A stretch of 64,000 nt of DNA from Emticicia sp. CRIBPO (GTDB lineage: Bacteria; Bacteroidota; Bacteroidia; Cytophagales; Spirosomataceae), in NCBI RefSeq assembly GCF_009905725.1, contig NZ_JAAAKV010000009.1:1-64000 (forward strand). Reading direction: 5' to 3'. How positions within the stretch are numbered: position 1 is the first letter of the stretch; every line of letters begins with the position of its first letter. The notes under the pieces are model-generated. The model did not search any database and had not been told where the DNA came from. It saw only the letters and a program-made list of their open reading frames with translations. This document shows positions 1 through 7,861 of the stretch, piece by piece. Both the position numbers and the translations under genes were made by a program.

Positions 1-64
1 AACTTTGCAACATCAAATAAGAAGGCTCCGAAAACAGAAAAATGAAAATACAAACTAGTTAGTA

Positions 65-96
65 TTGAAACCGGACAACAAAAACAGCCAACTTTG
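65..96 (+). promoter_or_regulatory. Bacteroidota-type promoter, repeat copy 1
   Basis: TTG at 65-67 and CAACTTTG at 89-96 are separated by 21 bp. This fits the known Bacteroidota -33/-7 pattern (TTG, 17-23 bp, TAnnTTTG) except for one base in the -7 box. The same arrangement recurs 89 bp downstream. Confidence 0.55.
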
Positions 97-153
97 CAAC
101 ATCAAATAAGAAGGCTCCGAAAACAGAAAAATGAAAATACAAACTAGTTAGTA

Positions 154-185
154 TTGAAACCGGACACCAGAAAAAGCCAACTTTG
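154..185 (+). promoter_or_regulatory. Bacteroidota-type promoter, repeat copy 2
   Basis: TTG at 154-156 and CAACTTTG at 178-185 are 21 bp apart. This is the promoter copy nearest the first Cys-rich secreted protein gene; the inferred transcript would have an untranslated leader of roughly 70-75 nt before the ATG at 266. The sequence just upstream (GTTAGTATTGAA) also occurs at the promoter near 3665. Confidence 0.6.
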
Positions 186-265
186 TGAAGCCAATCAGAA
201 ACCGGAAAAGTTTCGAACCCATGAAAACAAAACTTAAATTTTTAACAGTCAAAACAAAAACAGCC

Positions 266-700
266 ATGAAAAAAACAATTGTAATGTTCAGCCTATTTTT
301 ACTTGCCGCAGCAGGCAGCGTGTTTGCCCAGGGAAAAGTTTCGATGCAGGATTTCCACTTCTTCAAAACCATACAGGCCAAAGAAGGTAACAACACGGTT
401 CAGATGGACAAGGAAGGTACACTCAGATTTGTGTTGAGAAACGGCCAGATCATGAACGTGATGCACCAGGACCCGGCGGGCAAAATCATCCGCATCGCTG
501 AAAACACCGACCCGGCAGAGCACAACCCGACACCCAACCCGACCTGTACCGGCAACCTTCGTTGTGTCAAAAATGAAGAAGCCAACACCATGGTCTGCTT
601 CTGCACACCGGACGTTATTTCATCAGGAGCCAACCCGGAGGTCCAACTCACCGTCCAGTTCACAAAACTTGCCAAAAGCACCAGGGTCGTCATCAGGTAA
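266..700 (+). CDS. small secreted Cys-containing protein, family member 1
   Basis: Encodes 144 residues. An N-terminal signal peptide ends at about residue 22 (VFAQ), so the product is exported. The mature part shares a pattern with the next two genes: KEGxNTVQ, GTxRFV, AGKIxR and then a proline-rich PTP stretch before the cysteines. It has four cysteines (C94, C100, C111, C113) that line up with four of the six in the other two proteins. The frame is open upstream to 185, but the ATG at 266 places the signal peptide at the N-terminus. I do not recognise the family and assign no function. It is the first of three tandem paralogs and lies behind the duplicated promoters. Confidence 0.8.
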   Translation: MKKTIVMFSLFLLAAAGSVFAQGKVSMQDFHFFKTIQAKEGNNTVQMDKEGTLRFVLRNGQIMNVMHQDPAGKIIRIAENTDPAEHNPTPNPTCTGNLRCVKNEEANTMVCFCTPDVISSGANPEVQLTVQFTKLAKSTRVVIR

Positions 701-824
701 TTTTCTAATCACTCATCATGTCCTGTCTTTTAACATCTTCCGGAAGGAAGCCTGCGACAGCCATGCCCATTTTCAAATATTTTATCATTAACTAATTCAT
801 TTTAAATCAATTAAAAAAAACGCC

Positions 825-1250
825 ATGAAAAAAGTAATCGTAGTTTTAACCCTTATCGTTTTCGCCTTTGCAGGCAAAGTATCCGCTCAGAGATATGAAT
901 TTGAAGATGTCATCATCTCCTCTGTTAAGCTGAAAGAAGGAGCCAACACCGTACAAATTCCTAATGGAAAAGGCACCGTCCGTTTTGTAAAAAGAGGCGA
1001 ATCTTTCTCAAACGTAGTCATCCAGGACGCAGCAGGTAAAATCCAGAGACTGAATCCGAACGACGGAACCACTGAAGGAGCACCTACACCGGTTTGTAAA
1101 TGTCCGCTTCCTGATGCCTGTTTTGCTACGGCCGATAAGAACATCGGATTGTGTATGTGCAAAGCCTGCGACTTGTCAGCCGGAGATAACGGATGGAGCC
1201 TCGCCATCAGAGGACAGGCTCAGACCATCGTGAACAATTCACCAAGATAA
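825..1250 (+). CDS. small secreted Cys-rich protein, family member 2
   Basis: Encodes 141 residues with a signal peptide ending at VSAQ (residue 22). Six cysteines (C91, C93, C99, C110, C112, C115) follow a conserved PTP stretch; the spacing suggests disulfides or metal binding in an exported domain. It is near-identical to the next gene over residues 35-117, and even the DNA of the signal peptide is almost the same, so the two arose by tandem duplication. It ends in a short polar tail that is unlike that of member 3. No promoter match is visible in the 124-bp gap, so it is probably co-transcribed from the promoters before 266. Function unknown. Confidence 0.8.
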   Translation: MKKVIVVLTLIVFAFAGKVSAQRYEFEDVIISSVKLKEGANTVQIPNGKGTVRFVKRGESFSNVVIQDAAGKIQRLNPNDGTTEGAPTPVCKCPLPDACFATADKNIGLCMCKACDLSAGDNGWSLAIRGQAQTIVNNSPR

Positions 1251-1341
1251 CCAACACGTATTCTAATCAACGTTAGCTTTAATAATCAATCAGTTTTTAA
1301 ACAAATCAATCAATTTTCAAATCAGTTAAATTTTAAACGCC

Positions 1342-1779
1342 ATGAAAAAAGTAATCGTAGTTTTAACACTTATCGTTGTAGCTCTCATAGGAAATAATGC
1401 TTCTGCACAGGGTTACGAACTTGAAAATGTACTCATCTCTTCATTGAAAATGAAAGAAGGGGCGAATACCGTACAAATCCCGAATGGAAGAGGTACCATC
1501 CGTTTCGTCAAAAGAGGCCAATCGTTTTCCAACGTGATCTTCCAGGATGCTGCCGGTAAAATCGAAAGACTGAATCCGAATGACGGAACCACGGAAGGAG
1601 CACCGACCCCGGTTTGTAAATGTCCGCTTCCGGATGCCTGTTTCGCTACTGCCAACAAAAACATCGGATTGTGTATGTGCAAAGCTTGTGATCTGACGAT
1701 CGGAGAACCTGACAGCTGGAGCATCGGACTATTGCTCCCTGCAGTTCAGAAAGTCCGCGAAGCTGCCGCCAGAAACTAA
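1342..1779 (+). CDS. small secreted Cys-rich protein, family member 3, with unusual C-terminal tail
   Basis: Encodes 145 residues: signal peptide (to NASAQ, residue 23), the shared KEGANTVQ/GTIRFVKRG/AGKIERLNPNDGT core, and six cysteines (C92, C94, C100, C111, C113, C116). The last 16 residues, LLLPAVQKVREAAARN (130-145), replace the unrelated tail of member 2. This tail resembles the pseudopilin-like segment found near the N-terminus of planctomycete DUF1559 proteins, which is surprising at the C-terminus of a Bacteroidota protein. A strong terminator follows, so the three genes form one unit. Function unknown. Confidence 0.8.
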   Translation: MKKVIVVLTLIVVALIGNNASAQGYELENVLISSLKMKEGANTVQIPNGRGTIRFVKRGQSFSNVIFQDAAGKIERLNPNDGTTEGAPTPVCKCPLPDACFATANKNIGLCMCKACDLTIGEPDSWSIGLLLPAVQKVREAAARN

Positions 1780-1787
1780 TCATCCTG

Positions 1788-1820
1788 AGCTGCGGGCACC
1801 GAAAGTGTCCGCAGCTTTTT
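1788..1820 (+). terminator. intrinsic terminator after the Cys-rich trio
   Basis: An 11-bp stem (AGCTGCGGGCA / TGTCCGCAGCT, one G-T pair) with a 7-nt loop is followed by TTTT. Confidence 0.85.
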
Positions 1821-1925
1821 CATCCCGTTATCAGGTCCCGCCATTTAAGCCATAAACATAACAGTATATCATTTAGCGTTAGAAACAATCAACCAGTCAG
1901 ACATTTATTTTATAGCCGTAAAATC

Positions 1926-3419
1926 ATGAAAACAATAGCCATCATAGGAGCAGGCGTCAGTGGCCTGGTCACCGCCAAAACACTAAGAGAACACGGATTT
2001 GAAGTGGTTCTCTTCGAAAAAGAAACCGAACTGGGAGGGGTATGGATCTCTACCCGCAGATACCCGAACGTCACCACCCAGAACACCCGCGACACTTACA
2101 CGTTCTCGGACTTCCCGATGCCCAAACATTACCCGGAATGGCCGACGGGCGTACAGGTGCAGGAATACCTCACCAATTACGCCACACATTTCGGCATCAT
2201 GCCCTACATCAGGTTCAACACCAAAGTAGATAAGGCCCTGCCCACAGAAAACGGCTGGAACATTTCCGTCACTTCTGACGGCATTTCAGAAACCATCAAC
2301 ACGGATTTCCTGGTGGTTTGCAACGGTACTTTCAGCGAGCCGAACATGCCGAAAATGAAGGACCAGGAGTTGTTCAGGGGCAAAATAATGCACAGCACGC
2401 ACTTCAGACAGGAAGACCTTGAAGCCTCAAAAAACAAAAAAGTGGCCGTGGTAGGTTTTGCCAAATCTGCCCATGACATCCTGGCCCAGGTGAGCAAAGT
2501 GTCTGAAAAGCCGGTATGTATTTACCGCGAAGCCAAATGGAAAATGCCGAAGATATTCCTGGGCCTCAACTTCAAATACCTGCTTTTACACCGTTTCGGC
2601 GAATCTCTGTTCCCTTACCGCAACTTGTTTGGTATCCATAAATTCCTGCACGGTCCTGCCGGAAAACCGGTCACCAACGTTATCGTGGCCACGCTCGGGA
2701 AACTGGTAGCTAAACAACTCAAAATGAAGCAAAGCGGCCTGCTACCCGACAAACCTTTCGACAGCATCACCAGCTGTTCCATCGGCCTAACTTCCGAAGA
2801 CTTCTACGACAAAGCCGCCAGTGGCGAAATCGTACTGGAGAAAGGGGAAATCAACCGTTTTGAGGCCGATGGCGTCATTTTAAGCAACGGGAAGAAAATA
2901 TTCGCCGACATGTTTGTATTTGCCACCGGGTTCAGACAGCGGGTTCCGTTCTTTGACCAGGAAACCAGCGAGAAACTGATCAATCATAAGGGTTTGTTCC
3001 AATTGTACCGCAATGTGCTACCTGCTGAAGTCAAAAACCTGTCATTTGTGGGTTATAATCCCTCGCTGTTTTCTCCGTTTACTTCTGAACTGGCTGCTCA
3101 CTACACCGCCCAGTACATCAAGGGCCAGCTGAACCTCCCCTCAGATGAAAACATGAAAAAAGAAATCGCTACGCACCAGGAATGGTTGCTGAAAAGGGCT
3201 CCGAACAACCACGCTTCGGGTACCTGCATCATCCCGTTCTCGTTTCATCATGCCGACGAACTCATGCGTGACATGGGCCTTAAAACCAAAAGGACCGGCA
3301 ATCCCCTGAAAGAATTCATGAGCCCTTTCAACCCCGGCATCTACAAAGGCCTGACGGAAGAACTCAAAGCCCTGCACGGCGAAGCGAAATGGTCCAGGAG
3401 AGAACATGCTTATGCATGA
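1926..3419 (+). CDS. flavin-containing monooxygenase (FMO-like, FAD/NADPH)
   Basis: Encodes 497 residues. An N-terminal FAD-binding motif GAGVSG (residues 8-13) is followed by FEKETELGGVW. FRGKIMHSTHF fits the FMO fingerprint FxGxxxHxxxF. A second nucleotide-binding segment (VAVVGFAKSAHD) follows, and a FATGF motif near residue 337 is typical of the family. These enzymes use NADPH and O2 to oxygenate soft nucleophiles (N or S) or, in Baeyer-Villiger members, ketones; the substrate here cannot be read from sequence. The length matches the family and there is no signal peptide, so it is probably cytoplasmic. It follows the Cys-rich trio after a terminator, so it is likely its own unit. Confidence 0.85.
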   Translation: MKTIAIIGAGVSGLVTAKTLREHGFEVVLFEKETELGGVWISTRRYPNVTTQNTRDTYTFSDFPMPKHYPEWPTGVQVQEYLTNYATHFGIMPYIRFNTKVDKALPTENGWNISVTSDGISETINTDFLVVCNGTFSEPNMPKMKDQELFRGKIMHSTHFRQEDLEASKNKKVAVVGFAKSAHDILAQVSKVSEKPVCIYREAKWKMPKIFLGLNFKYLLLHRFGESLFPYRNLFGIHKFLHGPAGKPVTNVIVATLGKLVAKQLKMKQSGLLPDKPFDSITSCSIGLTSEDFYDKAASGEIVLEKGEINRFEADGVILSNGKKIFADMFVFATGFRQRVPFFDQETSEKLINHKGLFQLYRNVLPAEVKNLSFVGYNPSLFSPFTSELAAHYTAQYIKGQLNLPSDENMKKEIATHQEWLLKRAPNNHASGTCIIPFSFHHADELMRDMGLKTKRTGNPLKEFMSPFNPGIYKGLTEELKALHGEAKWSRREHAYA

Positions 3420-3490
3420 TGGAGGCTGTTAGCTATTAGCCGTTAGCTTTTAGCCATTCCAGCCATGGGCCTGAAGGCCGCCTTAGATAA

Positions 3491-3534
3491 TGTCTTCTGT
3501 AGATACGCACGGCCGTTCGTATCTGCAGAAGACA
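3491..3534. repeat. REP-like palindrome, copy 1
   Basis: A 44-bp near-perfect inverted repeat centred on GGCC at 3511-3514, with the core AGATACGCACGGCCG. The same core recurs at 63187-63226 and 63392-63423, so it is a dispersed palindromic element in gene-free DNA. As RNA it would fold into a long hairpin. Confidence 0.85.
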
Positions 3535-3664
3535 TCCCGATTTAATGATAACCCACAAACAGACGTTGCCTGTAACGAATCTACTAAGCCACGTCTACCC
3601 AGGGCGAAGCCCGGGTCGGGCAAGCATTCACTCATTCAAAATTGAAAATACAAACAAGTTAGTA

Positions 3665-3696
3665 TTGAATCCAGCCCCCTCTATCCCCCATCTTTG
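3665..3696 (+). promoter_or_regulatory. promoter of the barrel/Ig locus 1
   Basis: TTG (3665-3667), 21 bp, CATCTTTG (3689-3696). Upstream and across the TTG, AAAATACAAACAAGTTAG plus TATTGAA is nearly the same as in the 89-bp repeats at 1-178, and the spacing is identical. This suggests a shared upstream element and shared control with the Cys-rich genes. Confidence 0.6.
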
Positions 3697-3803
3697 TATC
3701 ATCAACCGGAACACCGTCCGGACGACATCACAGGGGTTCTGAAAACCCTCCCGATAACAGCCAGAAAACAAAACAAACCGTTGATTATTAATAATTAACA
3801 GCC

Positions 3804-5591
3804 ATGAAAACTATGCCGTTTTTTATCGTCGCCAGTATCATCATTGCAAGCATCTTCATGCCGGAAAACCTGAAAGCCATGCAGGACTCCGTCATCGTCC
3901 ATGTCCCGAAAGACACGCTCGCCACCAACAGCCCGGACAGTTCATCAGCCGACGCTGTCAAAGTAAAAACTGACACCCTCGCCAAAGCCAGAACCAAAAG
4001 CTGGGTGATCAGGGGCGAGGTCAATATCTCGACCGGATTCTACCGGATGACGGGATTGGACGCTCCCAGGGGACAAATGTTGCCGTGGGGTTTTACAGGC
4101 AAACTAACCCTGGCTTCAAAATCAGGCTGGATCATCCCCGTCACAGGCATTTACAGCAGCCAGAGCAACCGCTTCAGACAACCCTACAACCAGGTCGGGG
4201 CAAGTCCTGTATTTAAAGAAAAACTCATCCTGCATGCCGGATACCGCAATGTCTATTTCTCTCCCCTGACTTTGGCAGGGCATACATTCCTGGGAGGCGG
4301 GGCCGAGCTTCAGCAGAAAAAACTCCGGCTGGGGTTTGTTTACGGCAAGTTCAACAGGGCCATTGAATATAACCTGGCCCAACCGGACATTATCCCCTAT
4401 TTTAAACGCACAGGATTTGCCGCCAGGGCGGGTTTCGGCACGAAAGTCAGTTTCCTGGACCTCATCGTCATGAAAGTCGCCGACGATGTAAACTCCATCA
4501 ACACCCTGCCGGAAGAACAGGCGGTGAGCCCGGCCGAAAACCTGGTGATCGGACTCAGTTCCAGGGTTAGGATCAAAAAGAAATTCACTTTCGAAATGGA
4601 CGGATCCACCAGTGTTTTCACCCGCGACACCCGTGCTGAGGCCATCAGTGATTTCGTCAGCATTCCTTATTACGATGTCATTAAGAAGGTAGTTGTACCG
4701 AGAATATCCACCCAACTGAGTACCGCTTTTCAAACGGCGATAGGTTACAGGGCCAGGCATTTCAGCGGCAGGCTCCAGTACAAACGCATCGAGCCTGATT
4801 TCAAAACCATGGGGGCCTACTATTTCCAGAACGACATCGAAAGTTATACGGCCTCGCCTAACCTGACCTTGTTCAAGAGCAAGCTGAAGCTCAACACCAG
4901 CATCGGCCTTCAGCACGACAACCTCCTCAACCAGAAAAAAGCACAGACCAACCGCCTGATCGGCTCTGCAGCTTTGGTTTATGCCCCGGACGAAAACCTG
5001 TCGCTCGATGCCTTTTATTCCAACTATGGCATCACCCAGAAAGCCGGGTACATGCCTATCATCGATACCCTCAGAATATCGCAGAACAACAGGACCTTAT
5101 CTGCCAACGGCATTTACATGAAGATGGGAGAAACCACTGTAAAGACCTTTACAGCTACGGCCATCTACCAGGAACTCCAGGACCTGAACAGCCATACCTC
5201 GGCTTTCAACGAAAACAAAAACTGGAACTACAGTGCGAGCTACACCTACCAGGACCTCGTCTCGGATTTTGATTTCAGCCTTAACTATTCCTATACGCTG
5301 ACCAAAGCCGAAGACCTCAACAGCCTTTTCCACGGGCCAACCCTCAGCCTCAACAAAAGGACGCTCAAGTCTAAAAACATGCTGTTGAGTGCCAATGCAG
5401 GCTACATATTCAGCGAACAGAATATTTATGAATTCATCGAAAAAGGCGGCGTGCTCAATGCCTCCGCATCGGTTTCCTACACGCTTTTTGAACACCACAA
5501 CCTGTCTCTCAACTGGAGCATGATCAAAAGCACAGGCGGCCAGGCTTTTTCAGAAAACCGTGGCACCGTAGCTTATCAATTAACATTTTAA
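3804..5591 (+). CDS. outer-membrane beta-barrel protein, locus 1
   Basis: Encodes 595 residues. It has an N-terminal signal segment (about 1-25), a Ser/Thr/Asp-rich linker to about residue 65, then alternating amphipathic strands ending in the terminal pattern AYQLTF, as expected for an outer-membrane barrel. It is paralogous to the 559-residue barrel at 55247-56926: FRQPYNQVGASP (about residue 124), GYRNVYFSPLTLAGHTFLGG, GKFNRA and MGAYYFQNDI (about 336) have clear counterparts there. The gene is 11 bp upstream of an Ig-like secreted protein gene, the same order as in the second locus. No named family is recognised; it is not an obvious SusC or PorP/SprF protein. Role inferred as a surface or transport partner of the Ig-like protein. 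Confidence 0.8.
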   Translation: MKTMPFFIVASIIIASIFMPENLKAMQDSVIVHVPKDTLATNSPDSSSADAVKVKTDTLAKARTKSWVIRGEVNISTGFYRMTGLDAPRGQMLPWGFTGKLTLASKSGWIIPVTGIYSSQSNRFRQPYNQVGASPVFKEKLILHAGYRNVYFSPLTLAGHTFLGGGAELQQKKLRLGFVYGKFNRAIEYNLAQPDIIPYFKRTGFAARAGFGTKVSFLDLIVMKVADDVNSINTLPEEQAVSPAENLVIGLSSRVRIKKKFTFEMDGSTSVFTRDTRAEAISDFVSIPYYDVIKKVVVPRISTQLSTAFQTAIGYRARHFSGRLQYKRIEPDFKTMGAYYFQNDIESYTASPNLTLFKSKLKLNTSIGLQHDNLLNQKKAQTNRLIGSAALVYAPDENLSLDAFYSNYGITQKAGYMPIIDTLRISQNNRTLSANGIYMKMGETTVKTFTATAIYQELQDLNSHTSAFNENKNWNYSASYTYQDLVSDFDFSLNYSYTLTKAEDLNSLFHGPTLSLNKRTLKSKNMLLSANAGYIFSEQNIYEFIEKGGVLNASASVSYTLFEHHNLSLNWSMIKSTGGQAFSENRGTVAYQLTF

Positions 5592-5602
5592 AACTCAAAA
5601 AC

Positions 5603-6454
5603 ATGAAAAAATACCTCATTATCCTTCTCCTGATCTCAGGCGGCCTCCGTGCCCAACAGGTCACGGTCAATGTCTCTGTAGCCCCGCCGATGACCCCTTA
5701 TCTGCTCGACAATATTTTCAAAACCGGCAAGTTCAGCATCCAGATCAAAAACAACACCCGGGAAACAATCCAGTTGAAACTGACCGGCAGCATCGCCGGG
5801 GACAACGGACTGTGGCTCAAAACCAAGCCCAATTACCATCCTCCGAAACCTATTATTCTGAATCCGAACGAGATCAGAATCCTTAAAAACTGGCAGGAGT
5901 TGCAGGATTTTCTGGACGGCAACAATGTCGATTACTCAGAAATTGACCCGCAGACCATCGCCCGGAATGGTTTTCCTGAAGGCACTTACAACATCTGTGT
6001 AAAAGCCCTGGACTACCTGACCAACACTCCGCTGTCATTCGAAGAACCCCTGGGCTGCAGCAATGCCATCCATGTGCGTTACACCGAGCCGCCGGTCATC
6101 CTCTCGCCTGTTTGTGACGAAGAGGTACATGGGTCCAACCTCATTTTCAGATGGTCAGGGGTTGTCGGAGCTGCCACAAAAGTGACTTACTCACTAAAGA
6201 TCGTCGAATTACCTTTTCCGGAAGCAGATCCGAATGTCTTCATTGATGCCGTTGAAGTACCGTTTTTCGAACAGAAAGAACTGAACATCAACAACCTGGT
6301 ATACAATGCCTCCTTGCCTAAATTAAAGCCGGGCAAGTCCTATGCCATCAGGATCAAAGCCACAGACCCGCAGCATAAACTCATATTTTTAAACGAAGGC
6401 AAAAGTGCCGTCTGCAAGTTCATGGTCACAGATCTTCCCCATGAAAGCCATTGA
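5603..6454 (+). CDS. secreted Ig-like protein, short paralog of the giant protein's N-terminus
   Basis: Encodes 283 residues. The signal peptide ends at LRAQ (residue 18). The rest aligns with residues 20-290 of the 2048-residue protein at 49088: VTVNVSVAPPMTPY, TGSIAGDNGLW, the GxPEGxYxxCV motif, a second conserved Cys in PLGC, EPPVI, then a TYSLKIVE/PFFE segment and a GKSYAIRIKATD strand. This suggests two beta-sandwich domains, the second FN3-like. It stops where the giant protein continues for another 1750 residues. It follows the barrel gene by 11 bp and is almost certainly co-transcribed with it. Function unknown; inferred periplasmic or surface partner of the barrel. Confidence 0.8.
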   Translation: MKKYLIILLLISGGLRAQQVTVNVSVAPPMTPYLLDNIFKTGKFSIQIKNNTRETIQLKLTGSIAGDNGLWLKTKPNYHPPKPIILNPNEIRILKNWQELQDFLDGNNVDYSEIDPQTIARNGFPEGTYNICVKALDYLTNTPLSFEEPLGCSNAIHVRYTEPPVILSPVCDEEVHGSNLIFRWSGVVGAATKVTYSLKIVELPFPEADPNVFIDAVEVPFFEQKELNINNLVYNASLPKLKPGKSYAIRIKATDPQHKLIFLNEGKSAVCKFMVTDLPHESH

Positions 6455-6518
6455 AAATATCATAGGCATTCTGTCATCTTTTTTTCTTATTTTTGGCCAT
6501 TCAACCAAAATTATACTC

Positions 6519-7208
6519 ATGAAAAAAAGTTGTTTTTCGCTGTTTGTTTTCATTCTGTTCATAACCACCGCGGCCAGTTCGCAGACACGCAGCCTCTTTA
6601 ATTTCAAAAATTTTGATGGCTGGCACATAGACGTCCCTGAAATGGACGGCAAGCCTGATGTAAAAAGCCCTTTTATTATCAGAAACGGCCTGTTAGTGAG
6701 CCTGGCCAAACCGCAGGGACACCTCATCACTGATGCAGTATATGAAAACTATCGGCTGACGATTGAGTACCGTTTTGCGGGCGTTCCGGGCAATTGCGGG
6801 GTGATCCTCCACGCTTCTACTCCCCGTGTGCTGTATAAAATGTTTCCGAAATCGATAGAATCGCAGCTGATGACCAAAAACGCAGGCGATTTCTGGCTGA
6901 TCCACGAGGACATCACCGTTCCGGACATGGAAAAACGCCGCGGCCCGAAAGAAAACTGGGGATCGGTAGACGGCAAGGAAAGGAGAATACCGAACCTGAC
7001 CGACGGCTCTGAAAAACCGGTAGGAGAATGGAACCAGATGGTGGTGGAATGCGTAGGCCGCTCTATCAAGGTATGGGTAAACGGCGACCTCGTCAATTAC
7101 GGCTACGACTGCTCCGTCTCAAAAGGCAACATCGCCCTGCAGGCCGAGGGCTCGGAAGTTGAATTCAGGAAAGTGGATTTTACGCCTATTAAGAAACTGA
7201 CGGAATAA
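6519..7208 (+). CDS. DUF1080 secreted 3-keto-glycoside hydrolase-like protein
   Basis: Encodes 229 residues. The signal peptide ends at ASSQ (about residue 21). The body has the DUF1080 jelly-roll (lectin-like) pattern: FNFKNFDGWHI, YRLTIEYRFAG with NCGVILHAS, ESQLM, GEWNQMVVECVGRSIKVWVNGDLVN, and GNIALQAEGSEVEFRKV. This domain is known from 3-keto-disaccharide hydrolases, which cleave glycosides oxidised at C3. The frame is open upstream to 6405 but that part overlaps the preceding gene; the ATG at 6519 starts the signal peptide. A TATTTTTG box at 6488-6495 may be its -7 element. The exported Gfo/Idh/MocA protein at 8539 could supply the C3 oxidation. Confidence 0.85.
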   Translation: MKKSCFSLFVFILFITTAASSQTRSLFNFKNFDGWHIDVPEMDGKPDVKSPFIIRNGLLVSLAKPQGHLITDAVYENYRLTIEYRFAGVPGNCGVILHASTPRVLYKMFPKSIESQLMTKNAGDFWLIHEDITVPDMEKRRGPKENWGSVDGKERRIPNLTDGSEKPVGEWNQMVVECVGRSIKVWVNGDLVNYGYDCSVSKGNIALQAEGSEVEFRKVDFTPIKKLTE

Positions 7209-7230
7209 ATATTTAGCATTTTCAGTCTTC

Positions 7231-7266
7231 AAAAGCCTTGTGCCTTAACGGCACGGGGCTTTTTTC
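7231..7266 (+). terminator. intrinsic terminator after the DUF1080 gene
   Basis: The stem GCCTTGTGCC / GGCACGGGGC (with G-T pairs) is flanked by AAAA upstream and a T6 tract downstream. Confidence 0.85.
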
Positions 7267-7416
7267 GAAGGGACCGGTTATGGATACCAGCCAAAAGCTC
7301 GTTCATACCGGCTCGAAGCCCCTTTGTATGATCCGGATTAAAATGAACAAATAATAATAATTTACCGGGAATTGTTTAATAAAAGTCGCAATTCCAACCC
7401 CAATCGACAGGTCATA

Positions 7417-7794
7417 TTATGCGTTATTCTTCCGCATCAGCTGGAAAACGTTCCCCTCAATGTCTTCTCCGTCACAAAGCAGGTAATCGAAGCCCTCGTA
7501 AGATTTGACTTCACGCATGACGGCCCCGGCTTCTATCAAAGCGGCCCGTGTTTCGAAGATATCAGACTCTGTTTCAAAAACTATTTTGGTATTGCTTTCT
7601 GCCCGGAACTTACCTTCAGTGCGATATTCTGCCCCCACCCTGTGAAAAGCAATTTCAATGGTTCCGGCATTCAGGACCACCCATTCATCTTTAATTTCCT
7701 CCACCAGCGGTAACTCAAAAAGACTGACATAGAAATTTTTCAGTCCTTCGACATCCTGACTGTACAGTATGATTCTGTTTAATCTGACTTTCAT
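7417..7794 (-). CDS. VOC (glyoxalase/bleomycin-resistance) family protein
   Basis: Encodes 125 residues and starts with MKVRLNRIILYSQDVEGLKNFY, the usual opening strand and helix of a VOC module. GTIEIAFHR and the C-terminal EGNVFQLM supply candidate metal-ligand positions (a His and a Glu). VOC proteins may act as lyases, isomerases, dioxygenases or drug-binding proteins, and the substrate cannot be inferred. It is alone on the minus strand, between the DUF1080 gene and a lipoprotein gene. An AGGAGG-like sequence lies upstream of the start. Confidence 0.8.
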   Translation of the reverse strand: MKVRLNRIILYSQDVEGLKNFYVSLFELPLVEEIKDEWVVLNAGTIEIAFHRVGAEYRTEGKFRAESNTKIVFETESDIFETRAALIEAGAVMREVKSYEGFDYLLCDGEDIEGNVFQLMRKNNA

Positions 7795-7861
7795 CTTAAT
7801 TTATGGCTTGGATTGACCTCCTAAATTAATGATTATTATTGTAGCAGGGAAATAAAGTTCA

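Larger units (their letters stand above)
1..185. repeat. tandem 89-bp repeat carrying promoters
   Basis: Two copies of an 89-bp unit lie head to tail, at 1-89 and 90-178, with only a few differences near the end of the unit. A third copy starts at 179 and diverges after about 10 bp. The window opens inside the array, so more copies may lie to the left. Each unit ends with a TTG and, 21 bp later, a CAACTTTG box, so the array multiplies a promoter in front of the gene at 266. It encodes no convincing protein. Confidence 0.9.
3420..3803. other. intergenic region with palindrome and promoter
   Basis: A 384-bp gene-free stretch. It holds a 44-bp palindromic repeat (3491-3534), a GC-rich inverted segment near 3599-3620, a 19-bp sequence (3625-3643) that recurs exactly at 17362-17380, and a promoter at 3665-3696 for the barrel operon. 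The short open frame at 3545-3742 overlaps the promoter and is not taken as a gene. Confidence 0.7.

Noticed and set aside
1-185. CRISPR-like array
   Set aside because: The units are contiguous 89-bp tandem repeats with no spacers, and each carries a promoter.
3545-3742. A 65-codon frame upstream of the barrel gene
   Set aside because: It overlaps the promoter and the shared 19-bp repeat, and the translation shows no family features.
4122-4916. A 264-codon minus-strand frame
   Set aside because: It lies wholly within the barrel gene and is a shadow frame; the plus-strand product has a clear paralog.
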